Positions 1 through 9,372 of a DNA stretch of 64,000 bases are shown in pieces (position 1 is the stretch's first letter; each line of letters begins with the position of its first letter). This DNA is from Flavobacterium aquaticum (GTDB lineage: Bacteria > Bacteroidota > Bacteroidia > Flavobacteriales > Flavobacteriaceae): contig NZ_QLMI01000001.1 of assembly GCF_003259835.1 (NCBI RefSeq), positions 490,939 to 554,938 on the forward strand, in the 5' to 3' direction. The notes under the pieces are model-generated. The model searched no databases and was not told the DNA's origin. It was given only the letters and a program-made list of their open reading frames with translations. The translations under genes were made by a program, and so were the position numbers.

Positions 1-43
1 GATTGGTTATCTTTACATTATCAATTAAAAATAAAGCTAAAAA

Positions 44-1951
44 ATGAGTTATTATAAAATTAAAGATTTAGAGAATTACTTTAAAATGTATAAGAAATCG
101 GTACGCGAACCAAGAAAGTTTTGGGATCGCATTGCTGATGAAAATTTTACTTGGTATCAAAAATGGGACAAGGTTTTCGAATTTGATATGCAAGAAGCGG
201 ATTTTAAATGGTTTTTAAATGCGAAAGTAAACATCACTAAAAACTGTATCGATAGACATTTAGCAAAACGTGGTGATAAAACAGCTATTATTTTTGAACC
301 AAATGATCCTAGCGAAGCAGCGCAGCATATTTCGTACAATGAATTATATGTTAGAGTTTCAAAATTAGCAAACGTACTTCGTGAGCAAGGTATTAAAAAA
401 GGGGATAGAGTTTGTATCTATTTACCAATGATTCCAGAATTAGCCGTAGCTGTTTTAGCTTGTGCTAGAATTGGAGCGATACATTCAGTTGTATTTGCTG
501 GATTTTCATCTTCTGCCGTTGCCGCTCGTATTAATGATAGCGAATGTAAAATGGTCATTACTTCTGACGGAAGTTACCGCGGAAATAAAGCTATTGATTT
601 AAAAGGAATTGTTGACGAAGCTTTAGAAAAATGTCCAAGTGTTGAAACTGTTTTGGTCGTTAAAAGAACCAATACGGAAGTTAACATGAAAGAAGGAAGA
701 GATTTATGGTTACAACCTTTAATGGATGCTGCTGTAGGAAACAATGTAGCTGAAATTATGGATGCAGAAGATCCTTTGTTTATCCTGTATACATCTGGTT
801 CAACTGGAAAACCTAAAGGGATGGTACATTCGACAGCAGGTTATATGGTTTACACTGCTTACACATTTAAAAACGTATTCAATTACGAAGAAAATGATAT
901 TTACTGGTGTACAGCTGATATAGGTTGGATTACAGGTCACTCATATATTTTATACGGACCACTTTTAAATGGTGCTACAACTGTAATTTTTGAAGGTGTT
1001 CCATCTTATCCAGATTTTAGTAGATTTTGGGAAGTAATTGAAAAACATAATATTACACAATTCTATACAGCACCTACAGCTATTCGTGCATTAGCAAAAG
1101 AAAGCTTAGATTATGTACAACGTTTTCCATTAAGTTCTTTAAAAGTCATTGGTTCCGTAGGTGAGCCAATTAATGAAGAAGCTTGGCATTGGTACAACGA
1201 CCACGTAGGAGGTAAGCGTTGTCCGTTAGTAGATACTTGGTGGCAAACTGAAACAGGAGGAATTATGATTTCACCAATTCCATTTGTAACACCAACAAAA
1301 CCAACTTATGCCTCGTTACCATTACCTGGAATTCAGCCTGTTTTAATGGATGAATTACGTAATGAAATTGAAGGAAATCAAGTAACAGGAGCTTTGTGTA
1401 TTAAATTTCCGTGGCCTTCGATGGCTAGAACTATTTGGGGTGATCATCAACGATATAAAGAAACCTATTTCACTGCTTTTCCAGGTAAATATTTTACTGG
1501 TGATGGTGCTTTACGCGATGAAGTAGGGTATTACAGAATTACGGGTAGAGTAGATGATGTTATTATTGTTTCCGGACACAATTTAGGAACGGCTCCAATT
1601 GAAGATGCTATCAACGAACACCCAGCAGTTGCAGAAAGTGCAATCGTAGGTTTCCCTCATGATATCAAAGGAAATGCTTTATATGGATTTGTTATTCTGA
1701 AAGAAACAGGTGAGAGTCGTGATAAAAATAATCTTGCAAAAGAAATAAATCAACAAATTTCAGATCAAATTGGTCCGATTGCGAAATTAGATAAAATACA
1801 GTTTGTAAGTGGTTTACCAAAAACACGTTCGGGTAAAATCATGCGTAGAATATTAAGAAAGATTGCTGAAGGAGACTTCTCTAATTTTGGAGATATTTCC
1901 ACTTTATTAAATCCAGAAATTGTGGACGAAATTAAAAACGGCAAGCTCTAG
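44..1951 (+). CDS. acs: Acetyl-CoA synthetase (AMP-forming)
   Basis: Activates acetate to acetyl-CoA through acetyl-AMP in the cytoplasm. The 635-residue length is normal for the family. The ATP-binding P-loop YTSGSTGKPKG lies at residues 249-259. WWQTETGG is near 405, and the C-terminal KTRSGKIMRR contains the catalytic, normally acetylatable lysine K598. The N-terminal part matches the ACS N-domain. The start is the first ATG, followed by a normal ACS N terminus. A strong hairpin just after the stop ends the transcript, so the gene looks monocistronic in this window. Family assignment is certain; use of acetate rather than propionate is inferred from overall similarity. Confidence 0.97.
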   Translation: MSYYKIKDLENYFKMYKKSVREPRKFWDRIADENFTWYQKWDKVFEFDMQEADFKWFLNAKVNITKNCIDRHLAKRGDKTAIIFEPNDPSEAAQHISYNELYVRVSKLANVLREQGIKKGDRVCIYLPMIPELAVAVLACARIGAIHSVVFAGFSSSAVAARINDSECKMVITSDGSYRGNKAIDLKGIVDEALEKCPSVETVLVVKRTNTEVNMKEGRDLWLQPLMDAAVGNNVAEIMDAEDPLFILYTSGSTGKPKGMVHSTAGYMVYTAYTFKNVFNYEENDIYWCTADIGWITGHSYILYGPLLNGATTVIFEGVPSYPDFSRFWEVIEKHNITQFYTAPTAIRALAKESLDYVQRFPLSSLKVIGSVGEPINEEAWHWYNDHVGGKRCPLVDTWWQTETGGIMISPIPFVTPTKPTYASLPLPGIQPVLMDELRNEIEGNQVTGALCIKFPWPSMARTIWGDHQRYKETYFTAFPGKYFTGDGALRDEVGYYRITGRVDDVIIVSGHNLGTAPIEDAINEHPAVAESAIVGFPHDIKGNALYGFVILKETGESRDKNNLAKEINQQISDQIGPIAKLDKIQFVSGLPKTRSGKIMRRILRKIAEGDFSNFGDISTLLNPEIVDEIKNGKL

Positions 1952-1970
1952 TTTTTTAGTTTTATTGGTT

Positions 1971-2000
1971 AAAAACTGCTTCAGCAATGAGGCAGTTTTT
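1971..2000. terminator. Bidirectional hairpin terminator between acs and the SGNH hydrolase gene
   Basis: Arms AAAAACTGCTTCA and TGAGGCAGTTTTT pair over 13 bp with one G:U, loop GCAA. A- and T-tracts at either end allow it to serve the two convergent genes, whose stops lie 20 nt before and 1 nt after it. Confidence 0.85.
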
Positions 2001-2615
2001 TTATTTTATATGAGTTTCAAGAATAGCTTTCATTTTTAAATAACCTGCTAAATTTGGATGAACGCCATCATCTGTATATTTTTTATCTAAACTTAAATTT
2101 TCATCCACCATTTCAGTATAATAATCAACAAAATCTAACTGTTTCAATATGCAATATGCTTTAATCATTTGATTAAGTTGTTTGATTTTTTCAATTGGCT
2201 GAATTTTTGGATTCCAATAAAAACTATTTGCTGGAAGAATTGAACAAAGTAGTACTTCAATATTATTTTTTAATGATTTCTCAACCATTAAAGTAATATT
2301 TAGCATAATTTCTTTTAATGAAATTGGTCCGAAGTTTTCAGCAATATCATTAATACCAACTAAAATGATAACAGATTTCGGTTTTAAACTAATAACGTCA
2401 TTGTCAAAACGTTCTAAAACATGTACAGAAGTCTGACTACTAATTCCTCTATTTATATAATTATTTTGATTAAAAAATATTGAATCATTCTGTTTCCAAA
2501 ACTCGGTTATTGAATCACCAATGAAAACAATTCTGTTGCCATCATTAAGTTGTTTTAGTAATTTCTGATTTTCTAAAGCATATTTTTCCAAGTAAGCCCA
2601 ATCGTTTTGAATCAT
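2001..2615 (-). CDS. SGNH/GDSL-family hydrolase
   Basis: Predicted esterase/lipase-like or acetylhydrolase enzyme of 204 residues. The SGNH blocks are visible: block I FIGDSITEFW with Ser35, block III VGIND with Gly87 and Asn89, and block V DGVHPN with Asp183 and His186. Gly58 in NRGISS fits block II. No signal peptide is evident, so it is probably cytoplasmic. It ends 6 nt upstream of the exonuclease gene and follows it on the same strand, so it may be the last gene of a three-gene unit with the exonuclease and the CBS/DUF294 protein. Substrate cannot be told from the sequence. Confidence 0.9.
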   Translation of the reverse strand: MIQNDWAYLEKYALENQKLLKQLNDGNRIVFIGDSITEFWKQNDSIFFNQNNYINRGISSQTSVHVLERFDNDVISLKPKSVIILVGINDIAENFGPISLKEIMLNITLMVEKSLKNNIEVLLCSILPANSFYWNPKIQPIEKIKQLNQMIKAYCILKQLDFVDYYTEMVDENLSLDKKYTDDGVHPNLAGYLKMKAILETHIK

Positions 2616-2621
2616 TTGGAA

Positions 2622-3230
2622 TTAAATTTCTAATTTTTTCTTTAGTTTCAAAAAAAGCAATGCAGTAATAAACGCATCACCACTAGCAGTATGTCGGTCA
2701 GATTTTTTTATCTTATAAATATCACATAATTCATCTAACGAAGTATGTTGTTCGTAAGGTAAGTGTTTGAGCTTTTGATACATAACATCCGTATCCATAG
2801 CCTGATTTTTCAGTGTCCCAACATTCAAACGATCTAAACCTTGGTTAATCATTTCAATATCAAAATCAACGTGATGACCAACTAAAGTGGCGTCTTTAAT
2901 AAATTCCAAAAAACGAATTATTGCTTCAGCCTCAACAATTTTTTCTTCTTTTCCTTCTTTTAAAATTCCGTGAATTGGTACCGATTCAGGCTTAAAGATA
3001 TCTTGCTGTACAAATACTTCCATAAAATCACCAACAATAACTTGATTATTTTGGATAGCAACTGCACCAATTGAAAGAATTCGATCTGATTTGTAATCCA
3101 AACCTGTTGTTTCGCAATCAAAAACTACATAGCGTTTGTCTTTACTCTGATTTTCATCAAAATAAGACAAATAGGTTTCCCAAAATTTAGGATAATCTTT
3201 TACTATTTTCTTAAACCAATTGAACTTCAT
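2622..3230 (-). CDS. DEDDh 3'-5' exonuclease (DNA polymerase III epsilon-like)
   Basis: A 202-residue exonuclease-fold protein. Exo I is VFDCETTG (Asp38, Glu40), exo II is VGHHVDFDIEM, and exo III is HTASGDAF with His180 and Asp185, giving a complete DEDDh catalytic set. It lies 1 nt downstream of the CBS/DUF294 nucleotidyltransferase-like gene, a pairing common in other bacteria. That pairing suggests a nucleic-acid or nucleotide-signalling job rather than replicative proofreading, since no polymerase domain is attached. The exact substrate is unknown. Confidence 0.93.
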   Translation of the reverse strand: MKFNWFKKIVKDYPKFWETYLSYFDENQSKDKRYVVFDCETTGLDYKSDRILSIGAVAIQNNQVIVGDFMEVFVQQDIFKPESVPIHGILKEGKEEKIVEAEAIIRFLEFIKDATLVGHHVDFDIEMINQGLDRLNVGTLKNQAMDTDVMYQKLKHLPYEQHTSLDELCDIYKIKKSDRHTASGDAFITALLFLKLKKKLEI

Positions 3231-3231
3231 A

Positions 3232-5151
3232 TTACGTAAAATAAGTTAATTGGAAACGGTTTTTAATTACTTCCTGAATGTCGTTAATCGGCTGGAAATC
3301 GTTTTTAAGTTTTACTTTATCTAATTTCGATAACTCGCTTAAATTCAAATACCTACCATCATTTTCGTTTTTCAAACCTTCTTCGGTTCTAAACTTTAAT
3401 AATTCGGCAAAAGCATCGGCACAGGCTTCGTAAACGGGTGCATTTTGTGGTTCTAATTCAGCTAATTTTGAATATCTTGAAATGGTGTTGGCTACATTCT
3501 TAATTCCTTTGCTTAACGATAAAATTCGAGCAGCGTCAATCAATGGCATTAAAGCTCTTCCTTTTAAATCGAAGGTATCTTTATGTTCTCCATCACTTTC
3601 TACCAAAAACTGACGGAAAAAACCTAATGGTGGTGGATTTTTTAAAGCATCAGCTCCTAAATAAGCAAAAAACAACTGATTATCATTGGTTTCTTCATGA
3701 ATTGTATTACTAATGGCATCTACTAAATCTTCGTTTCCGTAAACAAAATCATAATCGAAGAAAATGGTACACATTAAAATTCCTTTTTCGCCAGGAGCGT
3801 TAATCCATCCTTTGAATTGTTGTTGCCAATCGGTTACCGATTTACACCAAAGCGGATTACTCGCCATCATTTCGGCTGGGCAATATTCGTACCCGACTTT
3901 ATTTAATGTTTTTGTTACTTTTTCGGCTAATTCTATAAAATATTGTTTAACAGTATCGTATTTTTCTTCTGGAACATCTTCAAAAACAATGGCATTGTCT
4001 TGATCTGTAAGTAAAAGCTGTTCTTTTCTACCTTGACTTCCCATGTTCATCCAAGCAAATTGGGCTGGAGGAGGAGTTCCTATTTTTTCAATGGCTAATT
4101 CAATCGCACGCTTGGTTATTGCTAAATTAATCTCTCCAACAATTGAAGTAATATGATTAATAGGTACGTTTTTATCAAGCGAATGTTGAATTAAATCGGT
4201 TAATTTTTCACGAACATCTTTTAAATCAGCTGATTTTTGTGCTCTTTTTGATTGTTTTAAAAGCACTCCAGGATTATTCGCTTGCGCAACCACAATATCA
4301 TGTTCGGTAATAATTCCTGTTATTTCAGAGTCATTAGTACCATCTTTTGTTACACACAAATGCGAAACTTTATGCTTTAACATCATAATTTGAGCTTCAG
4401 CAATCGAAAGGTTGTCAGCTACCGTAATTACTGGTGATGACATGATTTTATCAATCGTAACATCAATAGAATAAAGTCCGGTTGCAATTTTAGAACGTAA
4501 ATCTTTGTCAGTAACAATTCCTATAGGTTTACGATTTTCGTGAATAATTATACTTCCAATTTTACTACTTGACATCGTTTGAGCTACAAATTTCACAATA
4601 TCAGTTGGAGATGCAGTTATTGGATTTTCGGTATATTTTATGGGTTGGTAATACTGAATTTCCGCATTTTGATCGTTATAAATCACATTTTCAGAAACCA
4701 ATTTACCTTTATTATTTTTATCGTATGGATTTCGCGTATTTGAAGCAAAACTTTCTAAAAGAAAACTCAGCACATCAGGATTTGCCGCTACATAAGGTTT
4801 AAAAATTTCTATAGGAATAGCATAAACAATACTTTCTTCACGAGCTTTTGCGGTCATTAAGTAATTGTTTTTTGCAAAGAACGGACGTAAACCTAAAATG
4901 TCACCTTCGTCACATTTATCAATTAATACATCATCGGTATCAGAAGTTACTGATAAGCCAATTGCTCCAGAAGCTACTACATAAAAAAAAGAATGTGTAG
5001 GATCGTTTATTTTAAATAAATTTTGATTTTTTTCTAAATATAAAACTTGGCACGATTTTGAAATTTCTAGAAGTTTAGAATATTCCAAACTTGAAAAGGG
5101 CGGATAGTGTTTTAAAAAATCGGTGATGCGTTCGGCGATAGGGTTTTTCAT
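3232..5151 (-). CDS. cNMP-binding, CBS and DUF294 nucleotidyltransferase-like signalling protein
   Basis: A 639-residue multidomain protein. Residues about 15-140 resemble a cyclic-nucleotide-binding domain. Residues about 170-295 are two CBS domains (IGSIIIHENRKPIGIVTDKD and a second copy ending GIITEHDIV). Next is a DUF294 nucleotidyltransferase-like domain with GSQGRKEQ followed by TDQDN, and a DUF294 C-terminal helical domain. CBS pairs usually bind adenine nucleotides; the nucleotidyltransferase-like part resembles the GlnD N-terminal family. Cytoplasmic, without membrane segments. It starts the unit that continues into the exonuclease gene. The biochemical activity of this architecture is not established. 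Confidence 0.92.
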   Translation of the reverse strand: MKNPIAERITDFLKHYPPFSSLEYSKLLEISKSCQVLYLEKNQNLFKINDPTHSFFYVVASGAIGLSVTSDTDDVLIDKCDEGDILGLRPFFAKNNYLMTAKAREESIVYAIPIEIFKPYVAANPDVLSFLLESFASNTRNPYDKNNKGKLVSENVIYNDQNAEIQYYQPIKYTENPITASPTDIVKFVAQTMSSSKIGSIIIHENRKPIGIVTDKDLRSKIATGLYSIDVTIDKIMSSPVITVADNLSIAEAQIMMLKHKVSHLCVTKDGTNDSEITGIITEHDIVVAQANNPGVLLKQSKRAQKSADLKDVREKLTDLIQHSLDKNVPINHITSIVGEINLAITKRAIELAIEKIGTPPPAQFAWMNMGSQGRKEQLLLTDQDNAIVFEDVPEEKYDTVKQYFIELAEKVTKTLNKVGYEYCPAEMMASNPLWCKSVTDWQQQFKGWINAPGEKGILMCTIFFDYDFVYGNEDLVDAISNTIHEETNDNQLFFAYLGADALKNPPPLGFFRQFLVESDGEHKDTFDLKGRALMPLIDAARILSLSKGIKNVANTISRYSKLAELEPQNAPVYEACADAFAELLKFRTEEGLKNENDGRYLNLSELSKLDKVKLKNDFQPINDIQEVIKNRFQLTYFT

Positions 5152-5291
5152 AATGGTGCATAATTATATAAACGAAGATACAAAGTTTAGGTTGTTTTTT
5201 AAAAGAATTCTTTAAAAATTCTATTTTACATAATGTATATTATAATTCAAAAATAAAACTTTCAAATTCTGTTAAAATACTATTCAAAACG

Positions 5292-5323
5292 TTTGTGTAA
5301 AATTAATAGAAAGTTTAGTTTTG
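5292..5323 (+). promoter_or_regulatory. Bacteroidota-type promoter
   Basis: TTTG at 5292-5295, a 20-nt spacer, then TAGTTTTG at 5316-5323, an exact fit to TTTG-N20-TAnnTTTG. Transcription would begin near 5330, which places the real start of the next gene at ATG 5344 rather than at an upstream in-frame ATG that lies inside the promoter. Confidence 0.75.
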
Positions 5324-5343
5324 CAAACCTTTATATAAGTATC

Positions 5344-5712
5344 ATGGAAAACAGACAAGCCCTTAAATTAATCGAAAAGATTCAGAAAGAATTATTTAAA
5401 GATAATTTTGAAGTTTCTGAAATTGTAACGGATTTAAAAAAACTAAGAGAAATTACTTTAGAATTAAATAATCCTGTTGTAACTAAAGCTTTACGTTTAG
5501 CTTACGAACATTTAGAAAACAACAATGGATTTTTCATTGGAATTCCAGATGACGAACCTGTTGACAGTAAAGATGCTCAAGTTGAAGCAAATATTTCAGA
5601 AGAAAATAATATAGAAAGCTTCAATTATTTCCTTTCTCTTTTAACTGATTTAGATAAGAAAAATAACGTATTAGATTTAAAAGAATACAACAAAGCTTTT
5701 TTAGCGTACTAA
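5344..5712 (+). CDS. Conserved hypothetical protein, small and acidic
   Basis: A 122-residue cytoplasmic protein that begins MENRQALKLIEKIQKELF. It has no recognisable catalytic motif, is helical in its first half and acidic in the middle (IPDDEPVDSKD). Family unknown to me. A clear promoter ends about 20 nt before the chosen ATG, and a hairpin terminator follows the stop, so it is a single-gene transcript. It is divergent from the CBS/DUF294 gene. Confidence 0.8.
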   Translation: MENRQALKLIEKIQKELFKDNFEVSEIVTDLKKLREITLELNNPVVTKALRLAYEHLENNNGFFIGIPDDEPVDSKDAQVEANISEENNIESFNYFLSLLTDLDKKNNVLDLKEYNKAFLAY

Positions 5713-5738
5713 TTTTAAATTCTATTTTACATAATATT

Positions 5739-5770
5739 AAATCGGTAATAAATTATTTACCGATTTTTTT
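5739..5770 (+). terminator. Rho-independent terminator
   Basis: AAATCGGTAA (5739-5748) pairs with TTACCGATTT (5757-5766), 8-nt loop, followed by a T run. It ends the small hypothetical gene at 5344-5712. Confidence 0.8.
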
Positions 5771-5804
5771 GTTTTTCTTAACGCTATTATACTACCAAAC
5801 TAAC

Positions 5805-5812
5805 TAATTTTG
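5805..5812 (+). promoter_or_regulatory. Candidate -7 element of the VTT/MscS operon
   Basis: TAATTTTG matches TAnnTTTG and sits 17 nt before the ATG at 5830. No convincing TTTG is seen at the usual distance upstream, so only the downstream element is called. Confidence 0.4.
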
Positions 5813-5829
5813 TTCAAATTTTAACCCAA

Positions 5830-6438
5830 ATGTCTAAAACTAAAAAATCAAAAGTAAAATTACTTCATCAGTACTATAAATATACCGGATTTTATTCCTT
5901 TATTTGGCAAGGTGTCAAAGGTGCTATTTTGCCTACAGCTATAATTGTAGCCATTCTTTTTTATGTAAATTATAAAGTTATTAACCTTAATGAAGCATTA
6001 GTTTATATTACACAAAATTTCAGTGATTTATTTATTTTTGGTGTTTTCCTTGCTTCTGAAAGTGTGTTAGGATTAATTCCACCCGATATTTTTATCGCTT
6101 GGACAAAAAATACCGAATCACCACTACTCTACTTGTCTATTTTAGCTTTTTTATCCTATTTGGGCGGTGTAATTGCTTATTTTATGGGAATGGCTATTGT
6201 TGCAATTCCATCTGTAAATAAACGTTTATATGGTAAAATGTCGAAACATATTATTAATATGCAAAAATGGGGTGGATTTTTAATTGCTGTGGGAGCATTA
6301 TTACCATTACCTTTCGCAATTGCTTGTTTGGCTGCCGGAATGATTAACTATTCAAGAAGGCATTTCTTCTTATTTGGTTTACTTCGTTTCTTCCGTTTTG
6401 CTATTTATGGATTTGTAATTTATTCTGCTTTATCATGA
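5830..6438 (+). CDS. DedA/VTT-like integral membrane protein
   Basis: A 202-residue protein with about five hydrophobic segments. It has features seen in VTT/DedA relatives: a reentrant-like glycine-rich stretch (LASESVLGLIPPDIFIAW), a central GG-containing membrane segment, and a GALLPLPFAIACLAAGM segment near the C terminus. Family members have been linked to lipid scrambling and membrane homeostasis, but the role here is not shown. Its stop overlaps the next gene by 4 nt, indicating translational coupling in a three-gene operon. Confidence 0.75.
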   Translation: MSKTKKSKVKLLHQYYKYTGFYSFIWQGVKGAILPTAIIVAILFYVNYKVINLNEALVYITQNFSDLFIFGVFLASESVLGLIPPDIFIAWTKNTESPLLYLSILAFLSYLGGVIAYFMGMAIVAIPSVNKRLYGKMSKHIINMQKWGGFLIAVGALLPLPFAIACLAAGMINYSRRHFFLFGLLRFFRFAIYGFVIYSALS

Positions 6439-6713
6439 TAAAATCTTTTCGCTCTATTGCTTTATTAGAAGGAATTTCAACGCTGGCTTTGTACTTTTTT
6501 GCAATGCCTATGAAATATATTGCTAATGATCCTATTTATGTAAAAAATATTGGAATGGCTCATGGAGTCCTTTTTATGTTGTATATTGCTTTTGCAATTT
6601 TAATTAAAAACCAACAAAAATGGGATGCTAAAACATTCGCTATTGTTTGTTTGGCTTCAATTTTTCCTTTTGGAACGTTTTATATTGAGAAAAAATACCT
6701 TCAAAATACATAA
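6435..6713 (+). CDS. DUF3817-family membrane protein
   Basis: A 92-residue protein with about three membrane segments. The opening FRSIALLEGISTLALYFFAMPMKY and the later GMAHGVLFMLYIAFA block are the typical DUF3817 pattern. Function unknown. It overlaps both neighbours by 1-4 nt, between the VTT-like protein and the mechanosensitive channel, so the three are probably co-translated. Confidence 0.85.
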   Translation: MIKSFRSIALLEGISTLALYFFAMPMKYIANDPIYVKNIGMAHGVLFMLYIAFAILIKNQQKWDAKTFAIVCLASIFPFGTFYIEKKYLQNT

Positions 6714-7951
6714 TGAAAATCTTTAATTGGGCATACGATATTTTTAAAAGTTTCGACTTTAGTGATGCGCTAGCTTCTTACTTGAATCTTGTCATCAATA
6801 TTGTGGTTCTTGTTGTTGTTGCCTATATTTTAGATTATCTTTTCAAGAAACTTTTCATTATTTTCTTGGCAATTGTAGCTGCTAAAACAAAATCTTCTTT
6901 TGATGATTTTCTTGTGGCTAATAAAACAGCTAAGTATTTAGCACATTTAGTTCCTTTATTATTCATTTACAAAACAGTTCCGGTAATTCTGAAGAATTTC
7001 ACTTATTGGGAATATATTTTTGAAAAAGGAGTTAAAATTTACATTATTATATTATCGCTTTGGATTACCCGAAGTATTTTTAATTCGCTTAGAGATTATT
7101 TAAAACAAAAACCACGTTTTAGCGATAAGCCAATTGACAGTTACATTCAAGTAATCATGTTGTTTTTGTGGTTGTTTGGAATTATTTCTTTCGTGTTAAT
7201 TCTTTTCGATGTAAGTAAAACTACTCTATTAACGACTTTCGGATCAATTTCTGCCATTATCATCTTAATATTTAGAGATACCATTTTAGGATTTGTAGCC
7301 AGTATTTCTGTTTCGGTTAATGATATGGTTCGAATTGGTGACTGGATTACGATGGAGAAATTTGGTGCTGATGGCGATGTTATCGAAATTAATTTAGCAA
7401 CGGTAAAAGTTCGAAATTTTGATAATACCACGACTACGATTCCAACGTATAGCTTAATATCGGATAGTTTTAAAAACTGGAGAGGAATGTTAGATTCAGA
7501 TGGAAGAAGAATCAAGCGTCATGTATTGATTAAAGCCAATTCGGTGCGATTTATTCAATCAGATGAGTTGGAAAAATTCAAGAAAATTCAGCATTTAACA
7601 TCTTATATAGAACATCGTCAAGCGGATATTGATAAATACAATACAAATAACGGAATCGATAAATCTATAATTGTAAACGGTAGAAACTTAACTAATTTAG
7701 GTTTGTTCCGAAAATATATAAATCAATACATTTTATCGCATCCTGGAATTAATAAAGATATGCAATTGATGGTGCGTCATTTACAACCTACAGAAAAGGG
7801 AATTCCTCTTGAAATATATTGCTTTTCCAAAGATAAAACTTGGTTAAATTACGAACATATTATGGCTGATATTTTTGATCATATTATGGCTTCGGTTGCT
7901 CATTTTGACTTAGAAATTTTTGAATCAATAACAAATCAAAAAAATAAATAA
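6713..7951 (+). CDS. MscS-family mechanosensitive ion channel (YbdG-like)
   Basis: A 412-residue protein with about four N-terminal membrane segments, then the MscS pore and beta domain (TTFGSISAIIILIFRDTILGFVASI followed in the protein by VNDMVRIGDWITM). The C-terminal soluble part is larger than in E. coli MscS, as in the YbdG group. Such channels release solutes on hypo-osmotic shock or respond to mild stress. It starts on the last base of the preceding stop codon. The pore motif is clear; gating properties cannot be judged. Confidence 0.92.
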   Translation: MKIFNWAYDIFKSFDFSDALASYLNLVINIVVLVVVAYILDYLFKKLFIIFLAIVAAKTKSSFDDFLVANKTAKYLAHLVPLLFIYKTVPVILKNFTYWEYIFEKGVKIYIIILSLWITRSIFNSLRDYLKQKPRFSDKPIDSYIQVIMLFLWLFGIISFVLILFDVSKTTLLTTFGSISAIIILIFRDTILGFVASISVSVNDMVRIGDWITMEKFGADGDVIEINLATVKVRNFDNTTTTIPTYSLISDSFKNWRGMLDSDGRRIKRHVLIKANSVRFIQSDELEKFKKIQHLTSYIEHRQADIDKYNTNNGIDKSIIVNGRNLTNLGLFRKYINQYILSHPGINKDMQLMVRHLQPTEKGIPLEIYCFSKDKTWLNYEHIMADIFDHIMASVAHFDLEIFESITNQKNK

Positions 7952-7981
7952 AAGTATTTTAAAAAACTTATCTTACAGAAA

Positions 7982-8012
7982 TTGTAAAATAATACATAAA
8001 AGACTATTTTTG
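7982..8012 (+). promoter_or_regulatory. Promoter of the OmpA-like gene
   Basis: TTG at 7982-7984, a 20-nt spacer, then TATTTTTG at 8005-8012, a good Bacteroidota sigma-factor match. The ATG at 8033 lies 21 nt downstream. Confidence 0.7.
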
Positions 8013-8032
8013 CTGCCCAAATTAATCATAAA

Positions 8033-9283
8033 ATGAAGAAAATTATTTTTATAGCTGCGTTATTAGTAGCCGTAACAGAGATTAATGCTCAAGAAACTAA
8101 AATTCAAAAAGAAACTACTTCAACTGAATTTAATAAATGGTCAGTAGATGTTAATGCTGGACTTAGCAAACCTACTGCTCCATTTTCAACAAATTACTAT
8201 TCAAGTAATACTAACTTTATTCATGGCGACTTAGGTGTTCGTTACATGTTAAACAATAAATTTGGTTTAAAATTAGATTTTGGTCTTGATTCATTTAAAA
8301 ATGACTCTGAAAGCTTTGAATTTGAAGGTAAATATTACAGAACAAGTCTTCAAGGTGTTGTAAATTTAGGTAGAGTTCTAAATTTTGAAGATTGGACAAA
8401 TACCATCAATTTACAAGCACATTCTGGTGTTGGATTTTCATTTATGACAAATGATAAATTCGATGGAAACGATGATATGACTAATTTTATATTAGGATTA
8501 ACAGCACAATTCAAATTATCTAATAGAGTAGCTTTAAATGCTGATTTCTCTATGATTAACAATATTAATCAAGAATATACATTTGATGGTGTACAAGATC
8601 CTTCAGTTACTTCTGATAGAGGTTTTAATAGTACATTATATAATGCAAGTCTTGGATTATCTATTTATTTAGGAAAACACGGAAAACATGCAGATTGGGT
8701 TACTTCAAACTCTAAATTAGATGAATTAGAAAGAAGAGTTGCTGAATTAGAAACAAAACTTTTAGATACGGATAAAGATGGTGTTGCTGATTATTTAGAT
8801 GAAGAAAAAAATTCAGCTCAAAACGTTTTGGTTGATACAAAAGGAAGAACTTTAGATACTAATAAAAATGGTGTTGATGACAAAGTAGAAGCTTATGTTG
8901 ATAACAAAACCAAGGTTACTTCTACAGATGGTCAGTCTATTGAAGATATGATTAACGGTGGTTATATTACTGTTTTCTTTGACTTCAATTCATCTAAACC
9001 AACAGCAGATTCTTACAGCGCTATTAATTTTGTTACTCAATATTTAAAATCTAATCCAAATTCAAATGTTGAAATCGTTGGTTTTGCTGATGAAATTGGA
9101 AATTCAGAATACAACAAAACACTATCTGCTTCAAGAGCTAATTTTGTTAAAGATGTAATTGTAAAAGCAGGAATCAATGCTTCAAGATTAAATGTAACAG
9201 GTCAAGGTGAAGATACTTCTGTTGATGCTTCTTCTGCAGATGCAAGAAGATTAGTAAGAAAAGTAATTTTCAAGTTGAAGTAA
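8033..9283 (+). CDS. OmpA-family outer membrane protein (P60-like)
   Basis: A 416-residue protein. The signal peptide is MKKIIFIAALLVAVTEINAQ. An eight-strand-like beta-barrel covers about residues 35-220, followed by a short coiled coil (LDELERRVAELETKL), calcium-binding TSP3-like repeats (DTDKDGVADYLD, DTNKNGVDDKVE), and an OmpA/MotB peptidoglycan-binding domain from about 300 (FFDFNSSKP through RRLVRKVIFKLK). It anchors the outer membrane to the wall and is usually abundant in flavobacteria. It has its own promoter and a terminator. Confidence 0.95.
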   Translation: MKKIIFIAALLVAVTEINAQETKIQKETTSTEFNKWSVDVNAGLSKPTAPFSTNYYSSNTNFIHGDLGVRYMLNNKFGLKLDFGLDSFKNDSESFEFEGKYYRTSLQGVVNLGRVLNFEDWTNTINLQAHSGVGFSFMTNDKFDGNDDMTNFILGLTAQFKLSNRVALNADFSMINNINQEYTFDGVQDPSVTSDRGFNSTLYNASLGLSIYLGKHGKHADWVTSNSKLDELERRVAELETKLLDTDKDGVADYLDEEKNSAQNVLVDTKGRTLDTNKNGVDDKVEAYVDNKTKVTSTDGQSIEDMINGGYITVFFDFNSSKPTADSYSAINFVTQYLKSNPNSNVEIVGFADEIGNSEYNKTLSASRANFVKDVIVKAGINASRLNVTGQGEDTSVDASSADARRLVRKVIFKLK

Positions 9284-9309
9284 TTAACAACTGATTCTTA
9301 ATAACTTAA

Positions 9310-9341
9310 AATAACCTTCAAGAAATTGGAGGTTATTTTTT
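9310..9341 (+). terminator. Rho-independent terminator after the OmpA-like gene
   Basis: AATAACCTTCAA pairs with TTGGAGGTTATT (one G:U), loop GAAA, followed by eight T residues. Confidence 0.88.
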
Positions 9342-9372
9342 TTAACTTTAATTCAAACAAATTCACTTTATC